Assembly (NCBI RefSeq): GCF_000196855.1
Contig: NC_014319.1
Span: 558,001 to 622,000 of the forward strand
DNA from: Leuconostoc gasicomitatum LMG 18811
GTDB taxonomy: Bacteria > Bacillota > Bacilli > Lactobacillales > Lactobacillaceae
Direction: 5' to 3'
Length of the DNA: 64,000 nt
The position numbers and the translations under genes were made by a program. The notes under the pieces were generated by a model. That model made no database searches. It saw nothing but the letters and a program-made list of their open reading frames with translations, and was not told where the DNA came from. Below, piece by piece: positions 9,484 to 18,608 of this stretch. Each line of letters opens with the position of its first letter. Within the stretch, counting starts at the first letter, position 1.

Positions 9484-10326
9484 ATGACTGAAATACTCGA
9501 TGGTGCAGCAGTAGCCAAAATTACAAACGAAAAAACTGCTGAACGTGTTTCGCGGTTGAATAAACCGGTGACTCTTGCTGTCATTTACGATCCCAAAAAT
9601 GATGGTAGTCGTTTATATGTTGGTATGAAATCCAAAAAAGCAGCGGCATTAGGTATCACAACACTAGATATTCCAACTGATGAAAATGCGACAACGGCAA
9701 GTGTGATTAAACTAGTTGAAGAGCTTAATGCAGATGAGCATGTTACCGGTATTTTGGTTCAAAGTCCACTGGCTAAAGGTGTGAAAGAACGTGAAATTTT
9801 TTCTGCCGTGGCGCCACATAAAGACGCTGATGGACTAGGCGCTACCGTGCAGGGTATGTTGTTTGGTGATGCACTAGAAGATTATACCGTTGCTGCAACA
9901 CCACAAGGTGTGATGACACTGTTACATCATTATAATATTGAAATGTTTCGTAAAAGTGCTGTTGTTATCGGACGCTCTCAGTTATTTGGTCGACCAATGT
10001 TTGCGTTATTAACAAATGCAGATGCAACAGTCACATTAGCGCATCGTTATACGCCTGAAGCCATGTTAAAGGCGCAATTGAAGATGGCAGATATTGTTGT
10101 CGTTGGTGTCGGTATACCACACTTTATTTCGGGAGCAGATTTAAAATCTGGTGCTGTTGTCGTTGATGTCGGTATGAATTATGTTAACGGAAAAGCAGTT
10201 GGGGATGTTGACTTTGAATCAGCACAAGGCGTTGCAAGTTACATCACGCCAGTACCCGGTGGTGTTGGGCCAATGACAATTGCAACGTTATTAGAAAACA
10301 CTGTTTCATTAGCAGAAAAATATTAA
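9484..10326 (+). CDS. folD: Bifunctional methylene-THF dehydrogenase / methenyl-THF cyclohydrolase FolD
   Basis: Interconverts 5,10-methylene-, methenyl- and 10-formyl-tetrahydrofolate in the cytoplasm. It shows the catalytic lysine region SRLYVGMKSKKAAALGI (about residues 40-56), the substrate motif VQSPLAKGV, the NADP site VVIGRSQLFGRPM (about 160-172) and the C-terminal signature PGGVGPMTIATLLENT. Length 280 is normal. AAGGAG lies 10 bases before the ATG. Divergent from comEB, close to thyA, and followed by a terminator. Confidence 0.95.
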   Translation: MTEILDGAAVAKITNEKTAERVSRLNKPVTLAVIYDPKNDGSRLYVGMKSKKAAALGITTLDIPTDENATTASVIKLVEELNADEHVTGILVQSPLAKGVKEREIFSAVAPHKDADGLGATVQGMLFGDALEDYTVAATPQGVMTLLHHYNIEMFRKSAVVIGRSQLFGRPMFALLTNADATVTLAHRYTPEAMLKAQLKMADIVVVGVGIPHFISGADLKSGAVVVDVGMNYVNGKAVGDVDFESAQGVASYITPVPGGVGPMTIATLLENTVSLAEKY

Positions 10327-10334
10327 TAATAATG

Positions 10335-10371
10335 AAAAAACCATTGGTAAATTAATTACTAATGGTTTTTT
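10335..10371 (+). terminator. Terminator after folD
   Basis: Inverted repeat AAAAAACCATT / AATGGTTTTTT eight bases after the folD stop, with a T-run on both strands. It may also serve the convergent minus-strand gene at 10394. Confidence 0.85.
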
Positions 10372-10393
10372 GTATTATTCTCTGCTATTGATC

Positions 10394-10696
10394 TTAACAA
10401 AAATAAATATCATGATGCAAATGACAACGCGGATTAAATTCATGTTGACATCTGGGACATCTTATACATGAAATATAGGTATCGCCTGTCATTTCTAATT
10501 GACAGATGCCACACATGACGCTTATCTGTGACATGTGCATGGGCTGAAATGTATGAGTTATCAATGAATCGTGACAAAGTGCGCAGGCAAAATATCTCTG
10601 ACATTGTTGGCACATATTAGCAATGACATCACAAGATTGATGCCAGTGTTGACAGCGACCAGCTTCATCAAGAGAAAGTCCAAAAATTTCAGACAT
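10394..10696 (-). CDS. CHY-type zinc-finger protein
   Basis: 100 residues with 11 Cys and about 10 His in paired CXXC patterns: CQHWH, CQQC, CALCH, CGIC, CIRCPRCQHEF and CHLHH. This is the CHY zinc-finger arrangement, binding several Zn ions. Function in bacteria is not established. It overlaps the 3' end of bioY by 8 bases (start 10696, bioY ends at 10689) and so is translated from the bioY transcript. No catalytic motif is seen. Confidence 0.8.
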   Translation of the reverse strand: MSEIFGLSLDEAGRCQHWHQSCDVIANMCQQCQRYFACALCHDSLITHTFQPMHMSQISVMCGICQLEMTGDTYISCIRCPRCQHEFNPRCHLHHDIYFC

Positions 10697-11234
10697 GATA
10701 TAAAATACGAAAACGGCGACGCAATGTGAGTGTTATTATGGTTGCTATAACAGCTTTGATAATGTCACCAGGAATGAATGCCAATTGGAAAGTGAGTGCC
10801 TTAGTTAATGGCATATGTGTCACAATGTGCAAACCAAAAGCACCAGAAATATCAATTAAAACAACACCAAATATTAAAATAGTTAAAAACATTGTGAAAA
10901 AATTTGTATAATTTAAATGATCAAGATAAGTTATCGTCAATCCAATAAGTAAGGCAGCGAATGGATATGCCCAAAGATAGCCTGCTGTTGCACTGAAAAA
11001 TGCTGGTAAACCACCAGCACCACCAGTCAAAACAGGCAAACCTATTGCAGCTAAAAACAACCATACAATGATAGCTAGAAAGCCATTGCGCCACCCTAAT
11101 AGAGCACCAGCTAACATGATGCCAATATTTTGAATCGTAATTGGTACAATTCCAAGTGGTATTGTAGGTACATAGGCCATGACAACAAGCAGGGCAATCA
11201 TTACCACGGTAAACGTTAGTTTTTGTGTTTTCAT
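10689..11234 (-). CDS. bioY: Biotin ECF transporter S component BioY
   Basis: Membrane-embedded biotin-binding subunit of an energy-coupling-factor transporter; the shared EcfAA'T module is encoded elsewhere. 181 residues and about six membrane spans. The family motif is GGAGGLPAFFSATAGYLWAYPFA (split here as GGAGGLPAFF and GYLWAYPFA), with PITIQNIGIMLAGALLG near residue 35. No biosynthesis genes are nearby. A BirA-type operator at 11246-11277 suggests repression when biotin is plentiful. Confidence 0.92.
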   Translation of the reverse strand: MKTQKLTFTVVMIALLVVMAYVPTIPLGIVPITIQNIGIMLAGALLGWRNGFLAIIVWLFLAAIGLPVLTGGAGGLPAFFSATAGYLWAYPFAALLIGLTITYLDHLNYTNFFTMFLTILIFGVVLIDISGAFGLHIVTHMPLTKALTFQLAFIPGDIIKAVIATIITLTLRRRFRILYHV

Positions 11235-11245
11235 GTTTCTTCCTT

Positions 11246-11277
11246 TTGTAAACTTTTTTATTTATATAAGTTTACAA
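11246..11277 (-). promoter_or_regulatory. BirA-type operator upstream of bioY
   Basis: TTGTAAAC-N16-GTTTACAA, an exact 8-bp dyad centred about 28 bases before the bioY start. This matches the form of Firmicute BirA (biotin repressor) sites, two half-sites about 15-16 bases apart. No sequence is available here to confirm the repressor gene itself. Confidence 0.75.
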
Positions 11278-11308
11278 TTAAAACAACGCCTTGTCAACAA
11301 TAAAAAAC

Positions 11309-11337
11309 TGCTGTTAGATAAAGACTAACAGCAGCTT
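11309..11337 (-). terminator. Terminator between busR and bioY
   Basis: Stem CTGCTGTTAG / CTAACAGCAG with a 7-base loop, flanked by T-runs on both strands. It ends busR (minus strand) and insulates bioY. Confidence 0.8.
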
Positions 11338-11349
11338 TTTAGGTAGTTA

Positions 11350-11967
11350 TTAATGATAAAAAAAGTTTTGAACAGCTTGAACAGCAGTTTCATTCCCAAC
11401 AAAATATAAGGTATCTCCACGTTCAATAACGGCGTAAGGGCCAGGAGATACAACCAGCTCATCATCATGTAATAAAGCAACAATCGTTGTACCAGTACTC
11501 TGCCATAAGGTAAGCGTACCAATAGATTGACCAAATTTGGGGCTATCATCACTTAATGCTAACTCATATGGACTCAGTGGGCTATGACGCTGAACACGTT
11601 GACTTTGTTCAAGTAACAATGTTAAAGCATTTTCCATTGATTTAATTTCTTGTTTTTGATTGGTAATGAGATCGTTTATTTGTTTGTGAATTGTTTGAAT
11701 GTCAGATGTCGTCTGTGCTTGATTTAAAAATGCCTTGGCTTTTTCGCGAGACAGAACTTCAACACCACTGCCATGTATCAGTTTAACAATCTGAAGGTCT
11801 GCTAGAATACTGACAGCTTTACGTGCTGTTTCAGATGATACACCAAAGGCGACGGATAACGTTGATCTAGCATGTAGTTTGCTACCAACAGCATATTCGT
11901 TGTCGGCTATTTTTTGCGCGATTTGATACGCTATTTTGCGGTATCTTGGTTCTCTGATTGTTTGCAT
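11350..11967 (-). CDS. busR: BusR: GntR-type repressor with RCK_C domain, predicted c-di-AMP sensor
   Basis: Repressor of the glycine-betaine importer. It has an N-terminal winged helix (about residues 5-75, REPRYRKIAYQIAQKIADNE with RSTLSVAFGVSSETARKAV), a central coiled coil (about 85-120) and a C-terminal RCK_C domain (about 130-205, ending GDTLYFVGNETAVQAVQNFF). In streptococci and lactococci, BusR binds c-di-AMP through RCK_C and represses busAB. Start set at ATG 11967 because GGAGA lies 5-6 bases upstream; a TTG at 12009 would begin inside the operator repeats. Divergent from busAA, which fits the assignment. Confidence 0.9.
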   Translation of the reverse strand: MQTIREPRYRKIAYQIAQKIADNEYAVGSKLHARSTLSVAFGVSSETARKAVSILADLQIVKLIHGSGVEVLSREKAKAFLNQAQTTSDIQTIHKQINDLITNQKQEIKSMENALTLLLEQSQRVQRHSPLSPYELALSDDSPKFGQSIGTLTLWQSTGTTIVALLHDDELVVSPGPYAVIERGDTLYFVGNETAVQAVQNFFYH

Positions 11968-12002
11968 GGCATTCTCCAAAAGCAGGTGTTGGTTTGACAA
12001 AA

Positions 12003-12073
12003 GTGACAACTTGTGACAAAATAGAAGACATCACTTAGTGACAATTCTTTTTTTTTAATAAGTTGTCACTAAG
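12003..12073. promoter_or_regulatory. BusR operator region
   Basis: Contains a perfect 11-bp inverted repeat CTTAGTGACAA (12034-12044) / TTGTCACTAAG (12063-12073) spaced 18 bases, plus two direct half-sites GTGACAA at 12003 and 12013. Known BusR sites are tandem TGACA/TGTCA elements, and this lies between divergent busR and busAA. Confidence 0.85.
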
Positions 12074-12169
12074 AAGTATAAGATAAATAGTGAGCGTAGT
12101 CAATGAAAATAAGTTAAAACTGTTAAAAAAGCGGGTTACTTAATTTATTTTCAACAAATGGAGGGCTTC

Positions 12170-13363
12170 ATGGCTAAAGTAGAGATTAAACATCTCACAA
12201 AAATATTCGGAAAGCGACCCAAAGCGGCGCTGAAGATGGTAAAACAACATAAAAGTAAAGATGAAATTGTTGAAAAAACTGGCAGCACAGTTGGTGTATA
12301 CGACATCAACATGAGTATTGACGAAGGCGAAATATTCGTTATTATGGGACTATCAGGTTCAGGTAAATCAACATTAATCAGACTGTTAAATCGCTTGATT
12401 GAACCAACTCAAGGACAACTGTTCATTGATGGTGAAGAGATCACTAAATTTAATAAAAAACAGATGTTAGAAATACGGCGTCAAAAAATGAGCATGGTGT
12501 TTCAGAATTTTGGTCTTTTTCCACACCGTACATTACTAGAAAACACTGAATATGGCTTAGAAATACAAGGTGTTAATAAGGAAGAACGCCGTAAACGTGC
12601 AGAACATGCACTAGACAATGCTAAATTGTTAAGTTATAAAGATCAATATCCTAGTCAACTGTCAGGTGGCATGCAACAACGAGTGGGACTTGCGCGTGCG
12701 TTAACAAACGACCCAGACATTTTATTAATGGACGAGGCTTTTTCGGCTCTTGATCCATTAGTACGTGGTGAAATGCAAGATGAATTGCTAGAATTACAAG
12801 CAAATGTTCAAAAAACAATCATTTTTATTACACATGATTTAAATGAAGCTTTACATATTGGTGATCATATTGCCATTATGAAGGATGGTGAATTGCAACA
12901 AATTGGGACAGGAGAAGAAATTTTAACGCATCCTGCTAATGAGTATGTGAAGTCCTTTATTGGTGGCGTTGATCGTTCGAAGGTTTTGACTGCAGAAAGT
13001 ATTATGATTCCGGCTTTAACAACAAATATTGATGTGGATGGTCCAACAGTTGCTTTACGAAAGATGGCAGACGAAGAAGTATCAGGATTAGTTGCCGTGA
13101 ACCGTAAACGAGAGATGCTTGGCTACCTATCATCGGATGAAGCGGCGAAGGCACGGCGAAATCAAACGCCACTATCACAAGCTGTTATGCAAATGCCAAC
13201 AGTTGATTTAGACACACTAGTTGCTGATATTATGCCAATTATTTATGATGCACAAACGCCGGTAGCAGTTGTTGACGCCAATAAACATGCAAGAGGTGTT
13301 ATCATTCGAGGTTCTGTTTTGGAAGCATTAGCCGATACGGAAGGAGATGAAACCGATGCCTAA
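12170..13363 (+). CDS. busAA: Glycine betaine/proline ABC transporter ATPase with CBS domains
   Basis: ATPase subunit of the OpuA/BusA osmolyte importer. Walker [10 protein letters not shown] (about residues 62-70), signature LSGGMQQR (about 163-170), Walker [13 protein letters not shown], switch ITHDLNEA, then two C-terminal CBS domains (about 275-390) that sense ionic strength or nucleotides in this family. Start at 12170: the preceding ATG at 12158 sits in the ribosome site GGAGGG, and MAKVEIKHL is the conserved beginning. 397 residues. It overlaps busAB by 8 bases (ATGCCTAA). Confidence 0.94.
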   Translation: MAKVEIKHLTKIFGKRPKAALKMVKQHKSKDEIVEKTGSTVGVYDINMSIDEGEIFVIMGLSGSGKSTLIRLLNRLIEPTQGQLFIDGEEITKFNKKQMLEIRRQKMSMVFQNFGLFPHRTLLENTEYGLEIQGVNKEERRKRAEHALDNAKLLSYKDQYPSQLSGGMQQRVGLARALTNDPDILLMDEAFSALDPLVRGEMQDELLELQANVQKTIIFITHDLNEALHIGDHIAIMKDGELQQIGTGEEILTHPANEYVKSFIGGVDRSKVLTAESIMIPALTTNIDVDGPTVALRKMADEEVSGLVAVNRKREMLGYLSSDEAAKARRNQTPLSQAVMQMPTVDLDTLVADIMPIIYDAQTPVAVVDANKHARGVIIRGSVLEALADTEGDETDA

Positions 13364-15062
13364 TTTACCTAAAGTACCATTAGAGAGTTGGATAAGTGAG
13401 GGCGTCAACTGGCTGACAACTCATTTATCTGGACTATTTAATTTGATGCAAAGAAGTGGTCAAAGTATCATGGATGGCCTAACCAATGGCTTGACAGCAA
13501 TACCAATGCCATTGATGATTGCTGGATTAACAGTTATAGCTATTTTAACAACACCTAAAAAATATGGTTTTCCCTTATTCACCTTAATTGGTTTGGCATT
13601 AATTGCCAATCAAAATTTATGGTCGGACTTGATGAGTACCGTGACATTGGTTATTATGGCGTCTGTTATTTCTCTTGTAATTGGTATTCCATTAGGAATT
13701 ATTACTGCTAAATCGCCAAAAACTGCCGCAATTGTTAAACCAATTTTGGATTTCATGCAGACAATGCCTGGCTTTGTTTATTTAATTCCTGCTGTTGCCT
13801 TCTTTGGTATAGGTGTGGTACCTGGCGTATTCGCTTCAATTATATTCGCATTACCACCAATGGTGAGAATGACTGATTTAGGTATTCGACAAGTACCTGT
13901 GGCATTAGTTGAAGCCGCTGATTCTTTTGGATCGACAACTTGGCAAAAATTGATTAAGCTTGAATTACCAAATGCGAGAAATACTATTTTAGCTGGTGCA
14001 AACCAGACAATTATGTTAGCATTATCAATGGTTGTGACTGCGTCAATGATTGGGGCACCAGGCCTTGGTCGCGGTGTATTATCTGCTGTACAGCGTGCAG
14101 ATGTTGGTTCAGGTTTTGTCAATGGCCTTGGATTAGTTATTTTAGCTATTATTATTGATCGTTTCACGCAAAAGCTAAACACCAAACCGGGACAAAAGGT
14201 AGCAACACGCCCTTGGCGTCGCTGGGCAATTTTGGCCACAGCACTCATTATGATTGGCGGTGGTGTTGTCAATGCGGTAACATCACAGAAATCATCTGGT
14301 CAAAAAGTCAATCTTGGTTATGTTTCTTGGGATTCTGAAGTCGCTTCAACAAACGTATTGGCTGAGTCGCTTAGACAACATGGCTACGATGTGACAATGA
14401 CACCACTGGATAATGCTGTGTTATGGCAATCATTAGCAAACGGGCAGGTGGATGCGTCAGTCAGTGCTTGGTTACCATATACCCATAAAGCATTATATGA
14501 TCGATATAAAAATGATATTTCATTACTTGGGCCAAACTTACATGGTGCAAAAACTGGCTTTGTTGTCCCAGATTATATGAAAGTAAATTCAATTGCTGAT
14601 TTAACTAATGAAGCCAACAAAACAGTTACGGGTATTGAACCTGGTGCTGGTGAAATGATTACCGCACAAAAAACACTTGATAGTTATTCAAATCTTAAGG
14701 GATGGAACTTACTAAGTGCTTCTTCAGGTGCTATGGCAACTGCACTTGACAAAGCTTATAAAACAAAACAAGATATTGTGGTAACAGGATGGTCACCACA
14801 TTGGATGTTTAGTAAGTATAAGTTAAAGTATTTACAAGATCCAAAGGGAACAATGGGTAAGAATGAAAGTATCAATACCATTACGCGTAAAGATTTGAAA
14901 AAAGATAATCCTAAATTTGAAAAAGTGATGGATAAATTTAATTGGACTAAAGAAGATATGGAAAGTGTCATGCTTGACATACAAAATGGGGCAAAGCCAA
15001 AGCAAGCTGCAACAAAGTGGTTGAAATCACATCAAAAGCTTGCTGATAGTTGGTATAAGTAA
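13356..15062 (+). CDS. busAB: Glycine betaine ABC transporter permease fused to substrate-binding domain
   Basis: Permease-receptor fusion of the OpuABC/BusAB type. Membrane domain about residues 1-300 with the permease loop [20 protein letters not shown]; periplasmic-type binding domain about 310-568 beginning [20 protein letters not shown] and carrying the betaine-cage tryptophans ([25 protein letters not shown]). Start at 13356 since AAGGAG lies 9 bases upstream. Co-translated with busAA. Imports betaine under osmotic stress; predicted to be repressed by BusR and therefore tied to c-di-AMP. Confidence 0.93.
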   Translation: MPNLPKVPLESWISEGVNWLTTHLSGLFNLMQRSGQSIMDGLTNGLTAIPMPLMIAGLTVIAILTTPKKYGFPLFTLIGLALIANQNLWSDLMSTVTLVIMASVISLVIGIPLGIITAKSPKTAAIVKPILDFMQTMPGFVYLIPAVAFFGIGVVPGVFASIIFALPPMVRMTDLGIRQVPVALVEAADSFGSTTWQKLIKLELPNARNTILAGANQTIMLALSMVVTASMIGAPGLGRGVLSAVQRADVGSGFVNGLGLVILAIIIDRFTQKLNTKPGQKVATRPWRRWAILATALIMIGGGVVNAVTSQKSSGQKVNLGYVSWDSEVASTNVLAESLRQHGYDVTMTPLDNAVLWQSLANGQVDASVSAWLPYTHKALYDRYKNDISLLGPNLHGAKTGFVVPDYMKVNSIADLTNEANKTVTGIEPGAGEMITAQKTLDSYSNLKGWNLLSASSGAMATALDKAYKTKQDIVVTGWSPHWMFSKYKLKYLQDPKGTMGKNESINTITRKDLKKDNPKFEKVMDKFNWTKEDMESVMLDIQNGAKPKQAATKWLKSHQKLADSWYK

Positions 15063-15135
15063 CATTTGAGATGCAAGAATGATTATAATTAGGTCTATTT
15101 GATTGATGGTTTATAATTATCGTAAAATTCATACA

Positions 15136-15187
15136 AAAAAGGCATTAAGGAAATTAGAGAAATCTAGTCGACTTAGTGCTTTTTTAG
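15136..15187 (+). terminator. Terminator after busAB
   Basis: Imperfect stem AAGGCATTAAG / CTTAGTGCTTTTTT with a 22-base loop, about 75 bases after the busAB stop and ending in T6. Confidence 0.65.
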
Positions 15188-15193
15188 GCAAAT

Positions 15194-15230
15194 AAAAAAG
15201 CGTCAGAAAGCATTCTTACATTTCTGGCGC
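15194..15230 (-). terminator. Terminator of lacS
   Basis: Stem AAAAGCGTCAGAAA / TTTCTGGCGC around an 11-base loop. On the minus strand it is followed by T6, so it serves lacS, whose stop is at 15278. Confidence 0.8.
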
Positions 15231-15277
15231 AAAATAATGTTGTAGGTGTTCAATCCGTTTTATGCTAATAACATAAA

Positions 15278-17206
15278 TTAATCTTTTGATAAATGTAATA
15301 TAATATCATTTTTGTCAACAATACTACCGGATTTTTTAGTGTGCTCCAAGGATGATAGCGCAGTTGAATTGGTTATAGTAACAATAACCGTATCATCAAA
15401 TCCAGCATCTTTAATTGATTTATCCCAGAATTCAATCAAGAGATCACCCTTTTTAACATGTTGTCCACGTTCAAAGTATGTTATAAAACCAGTACCACGC
15501 ATGGCTACTGTACCAATACCAATGTGAATAAGTGTAACAACACCTGAATCTGAAACCAAACCAACTGCATGTCTTGTTGAAAACGCAACACGAACGATGC
15601 CATCAAATGGGGCATAAACACGACCATCAGAGGGGATGATACCGAAACCATCGCCAAGTGACCCTGAAGAAAATGTTTTATCTTTGACATCGGAAAGTGC
15701 AATCAATTTTCCAGCAATTGGCGCATTAAATGTTGATTGCCCGATAGCTAATTTGGGTACAATAATGTCGTTGTCACTTGAACTGACCACAAATTCTTTG
15801 CCCCAAGTTTTTTCGAGTTGATCCACAATTTCAGCGTGCTTTTTTTCTGTCAATGTGACTTTTTTGTAGAAAACAAATGTACCGAGAATAATCACAACAA
15901 ATGGGACGCCAAACATAATAACTTTAAAAATTAATTGCCCTGAACCAGTGATTGAAGCTGCAGTTGCACCAGTTGTCATACCAGCAGCAACTGCTGTTAA
16001 ACCAACAACACCATTTGAAATGGCACCTGCTAATTTATCCAATAGGGGACGTACTGACAATGTGAGTGATTCATCACGGTGACCAAGCTTGAGCTGACCA
16101 TATTCGACAGAATCAGAGATTGTCATTAACACGACTAAGAATACTAATGGTTGAGGGATAGCAAATAATTGTGCTGCAAGAATAACTAGTGGCAGTGACG
16201 TGCCAGCAATAACAAATAGAATAATACCGACTGTCATGGTCAGTATGCACCAGAAGAACAAGCTGCGACGATTGAGTTTGTCAGCCAGTTTAGGAAATAA
16301 TGCGACTGAGATCAATCCAGTGAAAACGTTTATACCAGCAAAGATTGTGAACGCGGAGGCATTACCTAAAATAAAGGTGAAATAATAAAGCTCGAGTGAA
16401 TTCACAAGTGTTATACCAGTTGTATAGAGGCCATAAGCCAATGCAATCCACATTAGTTGATCGTTATGTGTCAAAATGTGCATAACATTTTTAAAGCTGG
16501 TTTTTTCTTTGTTTTTACGAAGATCTGAATCAACCTCTTTTGTACCAATTCCAACGACAATAGAACTGATCCATGCGACACCGGCTACAATGACAGCAAA
16601 CCAGAACCAACCGCGAGTATCACCAGTACCACCATTACGATTCAAGGAGAAGAAAAGAACAAGCGGCATAACAACAACACCGACTAAATTAGCGCCTAAT
16701 GTCGAGCCGATACGGGCAAATGTTGCTGTCTTTTCACGTTCTCTAGAATCAAATGTCAGTGCGGGAATCATCGACCAAAATCCAATATCCTTGAAGGAAT
16801 AGAAGATATCCATTGTAATGTAGATCAGTGCAAAGAGCACAAGATATACAATGGGGTTAGATTTGTTTAAACCGCCCATATTAGTAAATAAGATCACTAA
16901 GGCAATTGAGCCAACTGTTCCACCAATGACAACCCAAGGTTTGAATTTTCCCCATCGCGAAACTGTATTATCAATTGCATTACCAATGAAGGGATCAATG
17001 GCTAATTCTACAAAGCGCAATAGAAAAATAACCAAGGTAATAATGCTAATCATTCTATCATTTTGAGCGGCATTACCACTGTTGAAAAGGTGAGTAGTGA
17101 CGAACATAATGAAATACGTTGAAAGTGTTGCGAAAAACACATCATTACCAAACGCACCGAATGCATATGACATGCGCGATGACATAGATTGTTTGTTAGA
17201 CTTCAT
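15278..17206 (-). CDS. lacS: Lactose/galactose permease LacS with PTS IIA domain
   Basis: Galactoside uptake by H+ symport or lactose/galactose exchange (GPH family). Residues about 1-460 hold about 12 membrane spans with the family loop IGFWSMIPALTFDSREREKT. Residues about 480-640 are a hydrophilic EIIA-Glc-like domain with the phosphorylatable histidine in GVVTLIHIGIGTVAMRG. Length 642 equals known LacS. Phosphorylation of IIA by HPr tunes transport in the family. A cre site and GalR-like repeats lie upstream. Divergent from galR and the gal-lacZ genes it feeds. Confidence 0.94.
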   Translation of the reverse strand: MKSNKQSMSSRMSYAFGAFGNDVFFATLSTYFIMFVTTHLFNSGNAAQNDRMISIITLVIFLLRFVELAIDPFIGNAIDNTVSRWGKFKPWVVIGGTVGSIALVILFTNMGGLNKSNPIVYLVLFALIYITMDIFYSFKDIGFWSMIPALTFDSREREKTATFARIGSTLGANLVGVVVMPLVLFFSLNRNGGTGDTRGWFWFAVIVAGVAWISSIVVGIGTKEVDSDLRKNKEKTSFKNVMHILTHNDQLMWIALAYGLYTTGITLVNSLELYYFTFILGNASAFTIFAGINVFTGLISVALFPKLADKLNRRSLFFWCILTMTVGIILFVIAGTSLPLVILAAQLFAIPQPLVFLVVLMTISDSVEYGQLKLGHRDESLTLSVRPLLDKLAGAISNGVVGLTAVAAGMTTGATAASITGSGQLIFKVIMFGVPFVVIILGTFVFYKKVTLTEKKHAEIVDQLEKTWGKEFVVSSSDNDIIVPKLAIGQSTFNAPIAGKLIALSDVKDKTFSSGSLGDGFGIIPSDGRVYAPFDGIVRVAFSTRHAVGLVSDSGVVTLIHIGIGTVAMRGTGFITYFERGQHVKKGDLLIEFWDKSIKDAGFDDTVIVTITNSTALSSLEHTKKSGSIVDKNDIILHLSKD

Positions 17207-17248
17207 AAGCGTATCTCCTTTAATTTAGTTCAGCTAACATAATTCATA

Positions 17249-17262
17249 GTAAGCGCTTTCAT
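17249..17262 (-). promoter_or_regulatory. cre site upstream of lacS
   Basis: Minus-strand ATGAAAGCGCTTAC, a close match to the catabolite-responsive element TGWAAGCGNTWNCA bound by CcpA, about 45 bases before the lacS start. Confidence 0.75.
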
Positions 17263-17276
17263 AATAAAAAGCAACC

Positions 17277-17326
17277 TTTTTAGTAAACTTTTAGTAAAGT
17301 ATTATATCGCGATGTGTAGTAAAATA
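17277..17326. promoter_or_regulatory. GalR-like operators in the lacS-galR gap
   Basis: Three copies of a TTTTAGTAAA-type motif at 17277-17288, 17289-17299 and 17315-17326. The same motif recurs as a perfect palindrome before galK. They lie between divergent lacS and galR, the expected place for a LacI-family operator. Confidence 0.65.
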
Positions 17327-17392
17327 AAGAAGAGAGCCTTAGGGATATAATTAATAATAAATAGCGCCCTACTAAGAACTGAGGATGAATAA

Positions 17393-18403
17393 ATGGTGAC
17401 AATTAAACAAATAGCAACAGCAACAGGGGTGTCCTCTAGTACTGTATCACGGGTTCTGAACAGCGATATGACATTGTCAGTATCTGATAACACGCGCCAA
17501 AAAGTTATTGATACTGCTAAACAATTGAATTATATTAAAAAAGCTAAAAAAAATGAAAAGCAAAAAGCGATTCATATTTGTGTACTGACCGTATTTTCAG
17601 AATCTCGCGAGGCGCGTGATACGTATTGGCGACAAATTTATATGGGCATTGAGAAAGCAGCCTATCAAAGTGGCGTTCTAATTGATGAAATAATTAGAAT
17701 TGATCAGGGCGTGGATGCGATGCTCTTGGGGAACTTTGATGCTGTTATTATTTTAGGAAACATTTCAGAGGAAGCGATTACTAAAATTCGAGAGATCAAT
17801 CATAACATAGTTTTAGTTGATTCCACGGTTCATTATGATGATGTGACTGCAGTTAATCCAGAATTAAGTCAAATGACATATCGTATCTTAGACGAACTAT
17901 ATGGTAATGGTCGGCGGCATATTGGATTTATTGGTGGAGACAATGATGTCTTAGAGTTAGATGGCACCTCAAAATCAAAAATAAATGATCCACGATTTGA
18001 TTCATATCATGAATGGATGAGCTTAAAGCAATTGCAACCACAATCATTTATTGGTGATTGGCGTCCAGAGACAGGGAGTCAGGGAACGGTTAAATTATTG
18101 GCTGATGGCAACATCATTGACGCGTTAGTCGTGGCATCTGATCCAATTGCCATTGGAGCGATCAGTATATTGAAAAATTACGGTCTGGAACCAGGTAAAG
18201 ATATAGATATTGTGAGCTTTGATAATTTAGATATTGTTGCTTATATCATACCGCCATTAACGACGGTTGAATTAAGTCCTTTAGCACTTGGAAAAACTGC
18301 ATTGGCACAGGCTATAGAATTGAGCTCGGCGGCACATGATTGGACTAATTGGACGACAATTCCAAGTTCATTAAAGTATAGAGAGACTTTTAAATTAAAG
18401 TAA
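17393..18403 (+). CDS. galR: LacI-family regulator GalR
   Basis: Transcription factor of the gal/lac cluster. N-terminal LacI helix-turn-helix MVTIKQIATATGVSSSTVSR with the hinge helix (NYIKK region, about residues 50-58), then a periplasmic-binding-like sensor domain with DALVVASDPIAIGAISIL and DIVSFDNLDIVAYIIPPLTT typical of the GalR branch. Length 336. GAGGAT precedes the ATG. Divergent from lacS and upstream of galK; a cre site overlaps its stop codon. Whether it activates or represses cannot be read; in streptococci GalR activates galKTM and lacS. Confidence 0.92.
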   Translation: MVTIKQIATATGVSSSTVSRVLNSDMTLSVSDNTRQKVIDTAKQLNYIKKAKKNEKQKAIHICVLTVFSESREARDTYWRQIYMGIEKAAYQSGVLIDEIIRIDQGVDAMLLGNFDAVIILGNISEEAITKIREINHNIVLVDSTVHYDDVTAVNPELSQMTYRILDELYGNGRRHIGFIGGDNDVLELDGTSKSKINDPRFDSYHEWMSLKQLQPQSFIGDWRPETGSQGTVKLLADGNIIDALVVASDPIAIGAISILKNYGLEPGKDIDIVSFDNLDIVAYIIPPLTTVELSPLALGKTALAQAIELSSAAHDWTNWTTIPSSLKYRETFKLK

Positions 18404-18413
18404 GCGTTTACAT
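18400..18413. promoter_or_regulatory. cre site at the galR stop codon
   Basis: GTAAGCGTTTACAT, whose complement ATGTAAACGCTTAC matches the CcpA consensus. It overlaps the galR stop and lies about 200 bases upstream of galK. Confidence 0.7.
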
Positions 18414-18442
18414 TATAGTAAATAAATGGTAGAATTTGTTTG

Positions 18443-18457
18443 TATTTTAGTAAAATA
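18443..18457. promoter_or_regulatory. Perfect palindromic GalR-like operator before galK
   Basis: TATTTTAGTAAAATA, a 15-bp perfect palindrome centred on G at 18450, sharing its core with the repeats at 17277-17326. A further half-match TATAGTAAATA lies at 18414-18424. Confidence 0.7.
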
Positions 18458-18608
18458 TACCCAAAAATCAAATTAATGAGCATAATTAATTTGATATGAT
18501 AATTTTTCCGTATTATATACCCATCTAATGAAAGTGAACGGCCTAGTAACTAGTAGTACAGCTACAACAGAAATAATGCTAGTCAAGTAGAAAAAGAGGA
18601 ATTGATAG

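Noticed and set aside
11968-12009. TTG start of busR at 12009
   Set aside because: It lies inside the TTGTCAC operator repeats and has no Shine-Dalgarno; ATG 11967 has GGAGA.
13778-14272. 164-residue minus-strand ORF inside busAB
   Set aside because: Shadow of a conserved permease; no ribosome site or domain.
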